A DNA stretch of 6,485 nt from Trebonia sp. (lineage in GTDB: Bacteria; Actinomycetota; Actinomycetes; Streptosporangiales; Streptosporangiaceae), in assembly GCA_030038035.1 (NCBI GenBank), contig JASHPP010000404.1:1-6485 (forward strand), given 5' to 3'. A model generated the notes under the pieces. The model searched no databases and was not told the DNA's origin. It saw only the letters and a list, made by a program, of their open reading frames with translations. The translations under genes were made by a program, and so were the position numbers. Shown piece by piece: positions 1 to 6,485 of the stretch (position 1 is the first letter of the stretch; each line of letters opens with the position of its first letter).

Positions 1-8
1 TGGATCAT
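1..8 (-). CDS. rplN: 50S ribosomal protein L14, first codons only (partial)
   Basis: Only the start of this gene is inside the window. On the minus strand, four bases after the rpsQ stop, an ATG at 8-6 is followed by ATC and CA, which reads M-I-(Q or H). Bacterial L14 characteristically begins MIQ, and rplN follows rpsQ in nearly every bacterial S10/spc cluster, so both position and sequence agree. L14 binds 23S rRNA near the subunit interface. The upstream purine stretch GAGAAGG in the end of rpsQ lies about 12 bases from the ATG, rather far for a ribosome binding site, so coupling to rpsQ termination is likely. The call rests on eight bases plus synteny. Confidence 0.75.
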
Positions 9-12
9 GTCG

Positions 13-297
13 TTACTTCGCCTTCTCTAGGATCTCGGCTACACGCCAGCGCTTGGTCGCCGACAGGGGCCGGGTTTCCGTCAGCAGCACGCGGTCGCCG
101 ACGCCGCAGGCGTTGGTGGCGTCGTGTGCCTTGTACTTCTTGGTACGGCGCAACACCTTGCCGTACTTGGGGTGCTTCACGCGGTCCTCGACCTCGACGA
201 CGACGGTCTTGTCCATCTTGTCGCTGACCACGAGGCCCTCTCTGCCCTTGCGATATCCGCGGGTAACAGCGGTACCGCCGGTGGCGTCCTCGCTCAC
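13..297 (-). CDS. rpsQ: 30S ribosomal protein S17
   Basis: S17 is a primary 16S rRNA-binding protein of the small-subunit body, needed early in 30S assembly. The 94-residue product has the expected five-stranded OB-fold pattern: [19 protein letters not shown] (about 19-37), then [18 protein letters not shown] (42-59), then [22 protein letters not shown] (65-86), which contains the family signature. The N-terminal 15 residues are a variable lead-in of the kind seen in actinobacteria. The start is a GTG at 297-295 that overlaps the rpmC stop as GTGA; an excellent GAGGAGG lies seven bases upstream, and no other start fits before residue 28. The stop is TAA. It is followed after four bases by rplN, so it is read as part of the same coupled message. 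No missing key residue was noticed. Confidence 0.97.
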   Translation of the reverse strand: MSEDATGGTAVTRGYRKGREGLVVSDKMDKTVVVEVEDRVKHPKYGKVLRRTKKYKAHDATNACGVGDRVLLTETRPLSATKRWRVAEILEKAK

Positions 298-623
298 GTG
301 CCGACCTCCTCGGCTGCTTCGTCATCGGCCGCGTCATCCTGGGCCGCAGCCGGCTCGGCGGCCGCCGCCGGCGGCTGCGGCTGCGGCGCCTCTGGCTCGT
401 CGGATTCCTCGATCAGGGTGATGATCCCGAGCTCGCGCTCGCGCATCACCGTGTAGATGCGGGCGATCTCCTTGCGCACCGCCCGCAGCCTGCCGTGGCT
501 TTCCAGCTGCCCGGTGGCGCCCTGGAAGCGCAGGTTGAACAGCTCCGCCTTCGCCTCGGCCAGCTTGTGCTGCAGTTCCTCCTCGGTGGAGACCCGCAGC
601 TGGGCAGTCGTGCCGCTAGCCAT
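294..623 (-). CDS. rpmC: 50S ribosomal protein L29 with a long acidic C-terminal tail
   Basis: L29 is a small two-helix protein near the nascent-chain exit of the 50S subunit, where it neighbours L23 and helps form the docking site for exit-tunnel factors. Residues 9-70 are a normal L29: the first helix holds the motif [19 protein letters not shown] (27-45), and [18 protein letters not shown] (47-64) is the second. From residue 72 the protein continues for about 38 residues rich in Ala, Pro, Asp and Glu with no Lys or Arg, giving 109 residues in place of the usual 60-80. The ATG at 623-621 overlaps the rplP stop by one base (TGATG), with GAGGG three bases upstream. The stop overlaps the rpsQ GTG by four bases. 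The tail is in the same uninterrupted frame up to that coupled stop, so I take it as genuine protein rather than an annotation error. Confidence 0.96.
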   Translation of the reverse strand: MASGTTAQLRVSTEEELQHKLAEAKAELFNLRFQGATGQLESHGRLRAVRKEIARIYTVMRERELGIITLIEESDEPEAPQPQPPAAAAEPAAAQDDAADDEAAEEVGT

Positions 624-1042
624 CAGCCCTCACCCACTTCACGCTTGACGACCCGGCACTTCATGGGCAGCTTGTGGATCGCGCGGCGCAGCGCCTCCTT
701 GGCAACGGGCTCCGCGACCCCGGACAGCTCGAACATGACCCGTCCCGGCTTGACGTTGGCGATCCACCATTCCGGCGATCCCTTGCCCGAGCCCATCCGG
801 GTCTCGGCCGGCTTCTTCGTCAGCGGCCGGTCAGGGAAGATGTTGATCCACACCTTCCCGCCACGGCGGATGTGCCGCGTCATGGCGATACGGGCGGCCT
901 CGATCTGCCGGTTGGTCACGTACGCGTGCTCAAGCGCCTGGATCCCGTACTCGCCGAACGCGACGCGGGTCCCGCCGGTGGCGTTACCCGTCCGGTGCGG
1001 ACGGTGCTGCTTGCGGTGCTTGACCCTGCGCGGAATGAGCAT
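623..1042 (-). CDS. rplP: 50S ribosomal protein L16
   Basis: L16 binds 23S rRNA close to the A site and is a late-assembly protein needed for aminoacyl-tRNA accommodation and peptidyl-transferase activity. The 139-residue product matches the usual length and carries the family features: the basic start [14 protein letters not shown], the segment [24 protein letters not shown] (about 30-53), the run [22 protein letters not shown] (61-82) and the conserved loop [12 protein letters not shown] (82-93). Arg82 corresponds to the arginine hydroxylated in E. coli; whether it is modified here cannot be seen. The ATG at 1042-1040 lies three bases after the rpsC stop, with GGAGGG seven bases upstream. 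The stop TGA shares one base with the rpmC ATG, indicating coupling. Nothing in it looks truncated or foreign. Confidence 0.98.
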   Translation of the reverse strand: MLIPRRVKHRKQHRPHRTGNATGGTRVAFGEYGIQALEHAYVTNRQIEAARIAMTRHIRRGGKVWINIFPDRPLTKKPAETRMGSGKGSPEWWIANVKPGRVMFELSGVAEPVAKEALRRAIHKLPMKCRVVKREVGEG

Positions 1043-1045
1043 GGC

Positions 1046-1789
1046 TCAGCCCTCCTCGCCTTCGGCCGTCCTGCGCCGCCGCTGCGGCTCGCGTGGCCCG
1101 CGCGGGGTCCGCTGCTGGGCAGCGGCCCGCAGCGCGGCCTGCTGCGCCTCACGGCCGGCCCTGCTTGTCGGCGCCTCGCCACGGTAGATCCAGACCTTCA
1201 CGCCGATCCGGCCGAAGGTGGTACGGGCCTCGTAGAAGCCGTAGTCGATGTCCGCGCGCAGCGTGTGCAGCGGCACCCGGCCCTCACGATAGAACTCGCT
1301 CCGGGACATTTCGGCACCGCCCAGGCGCCCCGAGCACTGCACCCGGATCCCCTTCGCGCCGCCCTTCATCGCGCTCTGGATCGCCTTGCGCATGGCCCGC
1401 CGGAACGACACCCGGCTGGATAGCTGCTCGGCGACGCCCTGGGCGACCAGCTGCGCGTCGGTCTCCGGGTTCTTCACCTCGAGGATGTTCAGCTGGATCT
1501 GCTTTTGGGTCAGCTTCTCCAGGTCACCGCGGATGCGGTCGGCCTCGGCACCGCGGCGGCCGATGACGATCCCGGGCCGGGCGGTGTGGATGTCCACCCG
1601 TACCCGGTCCCTGGTCCGCTCGATCTCCACCTTGGAGATGCCGGCCCGTTCCATGCCGCGCTGCAGCATCCGCCGGATCGCCACGTCCTCGGCCACGTAT
1701 TCCTTGTACAGCTTCCCGGCGTACCAGCGGCTCTTGAAGTCCGTGGTGATGCCGAGCCGGAACCCGTGCGGGTTCACCTTCTGGCCCAC
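1046..1789 (-). CDS. rpsC: 30S ribosomal protein S3
   Basis: S3 sits at the mRNA entry channel of the 30S head and, with S4 and S5, contributes to mRNA unwinding. The 247-residue product starts [14 protein letters not shown], diagnostic of S3. A type-2 KH domain covers roughly residues 38-106 with its GXXG loop as G77-R-R-G80 in PGIVIGRRG. The C-terminal domain holds the basic cluster RRAMRK (130-135), [13 protein letters not shown] (153-165), [19 protein letters not shown] (167-185) and [13 protein letters not shown] (193-205). The last 40 residues are a low-complexity tail, Arg/Ala/Gln rich and ending in an acidic patch, common in actinobacteria but variable in length. The start is GTG at 1789-1787, overlapping the rplV TAG by one base; GGGAGGGA lies a few bases upstream. 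rplP follows after three bases. Confidence 0.98.
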   Translation of the reverse strand: MGQKVNPHGFRLGITTDFKSRWYAGKLYKEYVAEDVAIRRMLQRGMERAGISKVEIERTRDRVRVDIHTARPGIVIGRRGAEADRIRGDLEKLTQKQIQLNILEVKNPETDAQLVAQGVAEQLSSRVSFRRAMRKAIQSAMKGGAKGIRVQCSGRLGGAEMSRSEFYREGRVPLHTLRADIDYGFYEARTTFGRIGVKVWIYRGEAPTSRAGREAQQAALRAAAQQRTPRGPREPQRRRRTAEGEEG

Positions 1790-2142
1790 TAGCGGGTCCC
1801 TCCCTCGGCGTCATCTGACACGATGACCGTGATGTGGCTGGTGCGCTTGTAGATCCGGTAGCCGCGGCCCTGGGCGCGCGGCCTGAAACGCTTGAGTGTC
1901 GGTCCCTCGTCCACCCACGCCCGGCGCACCCACAGCATGCCGCGGTCGGCCCGCCCGCCCCTGGCGTCGGCATTGGCGATCGCGCTCGCGAGCACCTTGC
2001 CGACCGGGTCGGTTGCCGACTGCGGCGCGAAGGCCAGCACGGCCTGCGCCTGGTCGGCGGGCAGCCCGCGGATCAAGTCCACCACCCGGCGGGCCTTCCG
2101 CGGCGTGACGCGGACGTACCGCGCCATTGCCCTGGCTTCCAT
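1789..2142 (-). CDS. rplV: 50S ribosomal protein L22
   Basis: L22 contacts all domains of 23S rRNA and sends a long beta-hairpin into the peptide exit tunnel, where with L4 it forms the constriction. The 117-residue product shows [20 protein letters not shown] (7-26), then [13 protein letters not shown] (47-59), then the tunnel hairpin [20 protein letters not shown] (77-96) and [10 protein letters not shown] (99-108), followed by a short acidic end. The tip residues known from macrolide-resistance work appear intact. Two adjacent ATGs exist at 2145 and 2142. AGGAGG ends one base before the first and four before the second, so I chose the second, which also gives the family start MEARA. The segment between NAD and VDEG is unusually rich in arginine. 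The stop TAG shares its last base with the rpsC GTG. Confidence 0.96.
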   Translation of the reverse strand: MEARAMARYVRVTPRKARRVVDLIRGLPADQAQAVLAFAPQSATDPVGKVLASAIANADARGGRADRGMLWVRRAWVDEGPTLKRFRPRAQGRGYRIYKRTSHITVIVSDDAEGGTR

Positions 2143-2153
2143 CATTCCTCCTG

Positions 2154-2432
2154 CTAGCGGCGGCTGCGCCGGTCGTCCTTGACGTGAGATCGGAAGGTCC
2201 GCGTGGGCGCGAACTCGCCGAGCTTGTGACCCACCATCGACTCGGTGATGAACACCGGGATGTGCTTCCTGCCGTCATGCACGGCGATCGTGTGCCCCAG
2301 CATCGCAGGCACGATCATCGATCGCCTGGACCAGGTCCTGATGACGGTCTTGGTGCCCCTGTCGTTCTGCACGTCCACCTTCTTCATCAGGTGGTCGTCG
2401 ACGAAGGGGCCCTTCTTAAGGCTACGAGGCAT
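2154..2432 (-). CDS. rpsS: 30S ribosomal protein S19
   Basis: S19 is a 30S head protein that pairs with S13 near the A-site side of the head and touches the B1 bridges. The 92-residue product is nearly the standard length and is highly conserved: [19 protein letters not shown] (1-19), [20 protein letters not shown] (27-46), [20 protein letters not shown] (47-66) and [17 protein letters not shown] (67-83), followed by a basic end. The ATG at 2432-2430 is 13 bases after the rplB stop; GGGAG overlaps that stop region and sits nine bases from the ATG. rplV follows after an 11-base gap holding a strong AGGAGG. No oddities were seen. Confidence 0.98.
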   Translation of the reverse strand: MPRSLKKGPFVDDHLMKKVDVQNDRGTKTVIRTWSRRSMIVPAMLGHTIAVHDGRKHIPVFITESMVGHKLGEFAPTRTFRSHVKDDRRSRR

Positions 2433-2445
2433 TACAGGCTGCTCC

Positions 2446-3279
2446 CTACCGCTTGTTCTTGCCGCGGCGGCGGCTGATCAGCCGGTCACTGGGCTTATGC
2501 GCCCGCCGGGTACGGCCTTCCGGCTTACCCCACGGGCTGACCGGGTGGCGACCGCCAGAGCTCTTGCCCTCGCCACCGCCGAGCGGGTGGTCGACCGGGT
2601 TCATGGCCACGCCGCGCACCGACGGCCGCTTGCCCTTCCAGCGGTTGCGGCCCGCCTTGCCGAGTTTGATGTTGCCCTGCTCGGCGTTGCCGACTTCGCC
2701 CACGGTCGCGCGGCACTCCACGCTGACCCGCCGGATCTCGCCCGACGGCATGCGCAGCGTCGCGTAGCCGGCCTCCTTGGCCAGGAGCTGGACCCCGGCG
2801 CCCGCGGAGCGCGCGATCTTCGCACCGCCACCGGGACGAAGTTCGATGGCGTGGATGACGGTACCGGTCGGGATGGAGCGCAGCGGCAGCGCGTTGCCTG
2901 GCTTGATGTCCGCGCCCGGGCCGTTCTCCACCCGGTCGCCCTGGGACAGGCCCTGCGGCGCCAGGATGTAGCGCTTCTCGCCGTCCACGTAGTGCAGCAG
3001 CGCGATTCGTGCCGTCCGGTTCGGGTCGTACTCGATGTGCGCCACCTTGGCCGGAACGCCGTCCTTGTCGTGCCGCCTGAAGTCGATCAGCCGGTAGGCG
3101 CGCTTGTGCCCGCCGCCTTGGTGCCGCGCGGTGACCCGCCCGTGCACGTTCCGGCCGCCCTTGCTGTGCAGCGGGCGAACCAGCGACTTCTCCGGCTCGC
3201 TCCGGGTGATCTCGGAGAAGTCGGAGCCGCTGGCGCCGCGCCGGCCCGGGGTGGTCGGCTTGTACTTACGGATTCCCAC
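2446..3279 (-). CDS. rplB: 50S ribosomal protein L2
   Basis: L2 is one of the largest and most conserved 50S proteins; it is required for subunit association and for forming the peptidyl-transferase centre. The 277-residue product has the usual start ([14 protein letters not shown]), the RNA-binding OB-fold region [15 protein letters not shown] (55-69) to [10 protein letters not shown] (102-111), the SH3-like region [25 protein letters not shown] (136-160) and the C-terminal [20 protein letters not shown] (213-232). His231 aligns with the catalytically discussed His229 of mature E. coli L2 and is present, but the following conserved position, usually His in HPHGGGEG, is Leu233 here (codon CTC at 2583-2581). 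[19 protein letters not shown] then fits actinobacteria. The start is GTG at 3279-3277 with AAGGAG six bases upstream, ten bases after rplW. Confidence 0.98.
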   Translation of the reverse strand: MGIRKYKPTTPGRRGASGSDFSEITRSEPEKSLVRPLHSKGGRNVHGRVTARHQGGGHKRAYRLIDFRRHDKDGVPAKVAHIEYDPNRTARIALLHYVDGEKRYILAPQGLSQGDRVENGPGADIKPGNALPLRSIPTGTVIHAIELRPGGGAKIARSAGAGVQLLAKEAGYATLRMPSGEIRRVSVECRATVGEVGNAEQGNIKLGKAGRNRWKGKRPSVRGVAMNPVDHPLGGGEGKSSGGRHPVSPWGKPEGRTRRAHKPSDRLISRRRGKNKR

Positions 3280-3289
3280 CTGCGTCTCC

Positions 3290-3592
3290 TTAGCTAACCG
3301 GTCCGCCGAAGATGTCGATCCGGTCGCCCTCGGCCAGGGTGACGATCGCGCGCTTGGTATCAGCCCGCTTGCCCCAGCCCTGCCGGGTCCGGCGCCGCTT
3401 GCCCTGCCGGTTGAGCGTGTTCACACCGGTCACCTTGACCCGGAACACTTCCTCGACCGCCATCTTTATCTGCGTCTTGTTGGCGCGCGGAGCGACGACG
3501 AACGTGTACTTGCCCTCGTCGAGAAGGCCGTAGCTCTTCTCCGAAACCACCGGACGCAGCAGGATGTCCCTCGGGTTGTACTGCTTGTTCAC
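3290..3592 (-). CDS. rplW: 50S ribosomal protein L23
   Basis: L23 lies at the polypeptide exit site and is the main docking point for trigger factor and the signal recognition particle. The product is 100 residues with the family core: [20 protein letters not shown] (7-26), [20 protein letters not shown] (28-47), [20 protein letters not shown] (49-68) and [18 protein letters not shown] (80-97). The open frame runs far upstream, but only the GTG at 3592-3590 makes sense: it overlaps the rplD stop as GTGA, has AAGGGG six bases upstream, and gives the usual length. A longer product would be out of phase with, and overlap, the conserved end of rplD. The stop is TAA, and rplB begins ten bases on. 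Confidence 0.97.
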   Translation of the reverse strand: MNKQYNPRDILLRPVVSEKSYGLLDEGKYTFVVAPRANKTQIKMAVEEVFRVKVTGVNTLNRQGKRRRTRQGWGKRADTKRAIVTLAEGDRIDIFGGPVS

Positions 3593-4224
3593 TCCGAGCC
3601 CCTTTCGACGAACGCGCGCAGCGCGGCCTCGGTGAAGACCACGTGATCGCTGACGAGCACGTCGTAGGTGTTGAGCTGGTCCTCGGCGAGCAGGTGCACG
3701 GCGGGAACGTTGCGCAGCGACTTCCAGTTGATTTCGTCGTCGCTCAGCGTGACCACGAGGATGTTCCTCGTCGCGCCGCCTGTCACCGCGTTCAGCACCG
3801 CCAGCGCGTCCTTCGTGCACGGCACGTCACCCTCGATGAACGTGGTTACGACGTACACGCGCTCATTGGCGGCCCGGTCAGACAGCGCGCCGCGCAGCGC
3901 GGCGGCCTTCATCTTCTTCGGGGTGCGCTGGGCGTAGGACCGCGGCTGCGGGCCATGCACCGTGCCGCCGCCGGTGAACTGCGGCGCACGGATCGAGCCC
4001 TGCCGTGCCCGGCCGGTGCCCTTCTGCCGGTACGGCTTCCTGCCGCCGCCGCGCACCATCCCGCGGGTCTTCGTCGCGTGGGTACCCTGCCTGGCGGCCG
4101 CGCGCTGCGCCACGACGACCTGGTGCATCAGCGGGATGTTGACCTGCGCCGCGAAGATCGCATCGGGCAGTTCGACGGTGCCGACCGTCTCGCTGGACGG
4201 CGAGACGACGTTTACGCTGGTCAT
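3589..4224 (-). CDS. rplD: 50S ribosomal protein L4
   Basis: L4 binds 23S rRNA early in assembly and reaches into the exit tunnel with an extended loop opposite L22; in E. coli it also represses its own S10 operon. The 211-residue product shows an N-terminal region with [20 protein letters not shown] (30-49), the tunnel loop [20 protein letters not shown] (53-72) with [15 protein letters not shown] (73-87), [17 protein letters not shown] (102-118) and a Rossmann-like C-terminal half including [13 protein letters not shown] (154-166) and [16 protein letters not shown] (187-202). Residues where macrolide-resistance changes occur in other bacteria look wild type. The ATG at 4224-4222 overlaps the rplC stop as ATGA, with GAGGGG five bases upstream. 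The same open frame continues upstream through rplC in the wrong phase; that part is an artefact. The stop overlaps the rplW GTG. Confidence 0.98.
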   Translation of the reverse strand: MTSVNVVSPSSETVGTVELPDAIFAAQVNIPLMHQVVVAQRAAARQGTHATKTRGMVRGGGRKPYRQKGTGRARQGSIRAPQFTGGGTVHGPQPRSYAQRTPKKMKAAALRGALSDRAANERVYVVTTFIEGDVPCTKDALAVLNAVTGGATRNILVVTLSDDEINWKSLRNVPAVHLLAEDQLNTYDVLVSDHVVFTEAALRAFVERGSE

Positions 4225-4865
4225 CGATTCCCCTCTCGCGCCGCGGAGCGCACCACGACGAGCCCGCCGCGCGGACCAGGCACCGCGCCCTTGATCAGCA
4301 GCAGGTTCTTGTCGCTGTCCACTGCGTGCACGGTCAGGCTCTGCGCGGTGGTCCGCGCGGCGCCCATCCGGCCCGCCATCCGGACGCCCTTGAAGACCCG
4401 GCCCGGAGTGGCGCACGCCCCGATCGACCCGGGCGAGCGGTGCTTGCGCTGCGTCCCGTGGGAGGCCGACAGGCCGCGGAAGCCGTGCCGCTTCATGACG
4501 CCGGCCGTGCCCTTGCCCTTGGACTTGCCGGTGACGTCGACGCGCTGCCCTGCCTCGAACAGGGTGGCCGTGACCTCCTGGCCGAGCTGGTAGGTGGATG
4601 CGTCCTGGGTGCGGATCTCGGCGACATAGCGGCGTGGCGTCACCCCGGCCTTCTCGAACAGGCCGGCCACCGGCTTGGTGACCTTGCGGGGATCGATCTC
4701 CCCGAACCCGATCTGGACAGCGGAGTACCCGTCCTTGTCCGGCGTGCGGACGGCCGTGACCACGCACGGGCCAGCCTGCACCACCGTGACAGGTACCACC
4801 TGCCCGGTTTCGTCGAAGACCTGGGTCATGCCAAGCTTGGTGCCCAGGATCCCTGTCATTGCCAT
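4221..4865 (-). CDS. rplC: 50S ribosomal protein L3
   Basis: L3 is one of two proteins that start 50S assembly; its central loop approaches the peptidyl-transferase centre. The product of 214 residues has the diagnostic start [20 protein letters not shown] (5-24), [20 protein letters not shown] (27-46), [17 protein letters not shown] (115-131) and the central loop [20 protein letters not shown] (135-154) followed by [14 protein letters not shown] (155-168). I chose the ATG at 4865-4863 (MAMTGILG), because GAGGA lies ten bases upstream; the next ATG at 4859 (MTGILG) is also possible but would be 16 bases away. Starts further upstream would run into rpsJ. The gap to the rpsJ stop is 13 bases, and the stop overlaps the rplD ATG by four bases. 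Confidence 0.97.
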   Translation of the reverse strand: MAMTGILGTKLGMTQVFDETGQVVPVTVVQAGPCVVTAVRTPDKDGYSAVQIGFGEIDPRKVTKPVAGLFEKAGVTPRRYVAEIRTQDASTYQLGQEVTATLFEAGQRVDVTGKSKGKGTAGVMKRHGFRGLSASHGTQRKHRSPGSIGACATPGRVFKGVRMAGRMGAARTTAQSLTVHAVDSDKNLLLIKGAVPGPRGGLVVVRSAAREGNR

Positions 4866-4878
4866 GATCAGTGAGTCC

Positions 4879-5187
4879 TCAGAGCTTGATCTCGATGTAG
4901 ACACCGGCCGGCAGGTCGAGCCGCATCAGCGAGTCGACCGTCTTCGGCGTTGGATCGATGATGTCGATCAGGCGCTTGTGCGTCCGCATCTCGAAGTGCT
5001 CGCGCGAGTCCTTGTACTTGTGCGGCGAGCGGATGACGCAGTACACGTTCTTCTCGGTGGGCAGCGGCACGGGACCGGCGACGCGCGCGCCGGTACGGGT
5101 CACCGTGTCGACGATCTTGCGCGCCGAGCTGTCGATGACCTCGTGGTCATATGCCTTGAGCCGGATGCGGATCTTCTGTCCCGCCAT
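4879..5187 (-). CDS. rpsJ: 30S ribosomal protein S10 (NusE)
   Basis: S10 is a 30S head protein that also acts as NusE, joining NusB in antitermination complexes and, in E. coli, contacting the NusG C-terminal domain. The 102-residue product has the standard actinobacterial length: [20 protein letters not shown] (1-20), [20 protein letters not shown] (38-57), [15 protein letters not shown] (61-75) and [18 protein letters not shown] (79-96). Position 97, normally Asp in PAGVD, is Tyr (codon TAC at 4899-4897). The ATG at 5187-5185 is supported by GAGG five bases upstream and by family length. The frame stays open 41 more codons to an ATG at 5310, but that stretch is hairpin-rich leader with no S10 homology. 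It is the first gene of the operon, preceded by 168 non-coding bases after tuf. Confidence 0.98.
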   Translation of the reverse strand: MAGQKIRIRLKAYDHEVIDSSARKIVDTVTRTGARVAGPVPLPTEKNVYCVIRSPHKYKDSREHFEMRTHKRLIDIIDPTPKTVDSLMRLDLPAGVYIEIKL

Positions 5188-5238
5188 TGTGGCCTCGGTT
5201 CCTCTGCTTCTCTTGCGGGCCGCTGTCTGTGCTTGCCC

Positions 5239-5256
5239 CCGGGGGCCGACCCCCGG
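5239..5256 (-). repeat. Inverted repeat, 7-bp stem with 4-base loop
   Basis: On the plus strand CCGGGGG at 5239-5245 is separated by CCGA from CCCCCGG at 5250-5256, a perfect GC-only 7-bp stem. The CCCCC at 5236-5240 can instead pair with GGGGG at 5241-5245 or with the neighbouring G blocks, so alternative folds are possible. It lies about 50 bases before the rpsJ start. Confidence 0.75.
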
Positions 5257-5267
5257 TGACCCCTCGC

Positions 5268-5291
5268 TCGGGGGGAAGCCGTTCCCCCCGA
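5268..5291 (-). repeat. Inverted repeat, 10-bp stem with 4-base loop
   Basis: On the plus strand TCGGGGGGAA at 5268-5277 is separated by GCCG from TTCCCCCCGA at 5282-5291, a perfect 10-bp stem with a tetraloop. It lies between the tuf terminator hairpin and the smaller hairpin at 5239-5256. In mRNA sense it is not followed by a run of U, so it is not a classical terminator; it may be a leader structure or a dispersed intergenic palindrome. Confidence 0.8.
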
Positions 5292-5310
5292 ACCCCTCGG
5301 GGGCTGACAT

Positions 5311-5350
5311 GTTTCGGCGGCCGGGCCCGTAGCGGCCCGGCCGCCGAAAC
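5311..5350 (-). terminator. Perfect 17-bp hairpin after tuf, probable terminator
   Basis: GTTTCGGCGGCCGGGCC at 5311-5327 is matched base for base by GGCCCGGCCGCCGAAAC at 5334-5350, with a six-base loop CGTAGC. In the direction of transcription the stem begins five bases after the tuf stop. No U tract follows, as is common for hairpins at gene ends in high-GC actinobacteria, so it may terminate, stabilise the tuf 3' end, or partly do both. The stem is symmetric and would act equally in either direction, but the only converging gene is tuf. Confidence 0.85.
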
Positions 5351-5355
5351 TTCGC

Positions 5356-6485
<1,130 letters not shown>

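Larger units (their letters stand above)
5188..5310 (-). promoter_or_regulatory. Hairpin-rich 5' leader of the S10 operon
   Basis: This is the gene-free stretch between the tuf terminator hairpin and rpsJ. In mRNA sense it first runs through five blocks of four to six Gs alternating with C blocks, then a purine-rich, unstructured stretch of about 50 bases leading to the rpsJ start. Two clear stem-loops lie in it (5268-5291 and 5239-5256). I could not find a convincing -35/-10 pair on the minus strand, so the rpsJ promoter is either atypical or lies elsewhere, perhaps further upstream in or before tuf. In E. coli the S10 leader is where L4 represses the operon; similar use of this leader is only an inference from position and structure. 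Confidence 0.5.

Noticed and set aside
2245..3297. 350-codon plus-strand open frame opposite rplB and rpsS
   Set aside because: It is antisense to highly conserved genes and arises because GC-rich third positions remove stops; no recognisable domain or ribosome binding site was seen.
3593..3820. N-terminal extension of L23 upstream of 3592
   Set aside because: It is the end of rplD in another frame; the GTG at 3592 gives the expected 100 residues and the GTGA junction.
3643..4593. Long plus-strand open frames opposite rplD and rplC
   Set aside because: The same GC-bias effect applies; the protein is low-complexity Arg/Ala/Pro rich and entirely opposite conserved genes.
4225..4767. L4 fused to a 180-residue N-terminal domain
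   Set aside because: The extra stretch is rplC read out of frame. L4 has a proper ATG, ribosome binding site and ATGA overlap at 4224.
5188..5310. In-frame 41-codon N-terminal extension of S10 starting at an ATG at 5310
   Set aside because: The extension is Gly/Pro-rich translation of the hairpin leader, has no good ribosome binding site, and would give S10 an unprecedented length; the ATG at 5187 has GAGG and matches the family.

Overview
The window is a stretch of the core translation gene cluster of a high-GC bacterium, almost certainly an actinobacterium. Every gene lies on the minus strand. The evidence for the group is the strong G/C bias at third codon positions, the frequent GTG starts with GTGA/ATGA overlaps, and protein wording typical of Actinomycetota (for example the S10 start [10 protein letters not shown], the L16 run [18 protein letters not shown] and the L3 run [20 protein letters not shown]). 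I cannot name a genus.

Reading in the direction of transcription, from high to low coordinates, the window opens inside tuf (EF-Tu, last gene of the str operon), which lacks only its first 22 or so codons. tuf is followed at once by a perfect 17-bp GC-rich hairpin (5311-5350) and then by a gene-free leader with two further hairpins and runs of G and C (5188-5310). The S10 operon follows in canonical order: rpsJ (S10), rplC (L3), rplD (L4), rplW (L23), rplB (L2), rpsS (S19), rplV (L22), rpsC (S3), rplP (L16), rpmC (L29), rpsQ (S17). The first eight bases of rplN (L14) lie at the left edge.

From rpsJ onward the genes overlap by 1-4 bases or are separated by 3-13 bases. Most have a clear purine-rich ribosome binding site in the end of the preceding gene, so this reads as one polycistronic, translationally coupled message. 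The products are early and mid-assembly proteins of both ribosomal subunits plus the elongation factor that delivers aminoacyl-tRNA to them.

I see no mobile element, CRISPR array, tRNA, rRNA or unknown gene, and no new biological system. The points worth a second look are local: the hairpin-rich tuf-rpsJ gap with no recognisable promoter, an altered G5 motif in EF-Tu, an Asp-to-Tyr change at position 97 of S10, a His-to-Leu change next to the peptidyl-transferase-facing histidine of L2, and a long acidic Ala/Pro tail on L29. The comparisons behind these are from memory of the families, not from a database search.
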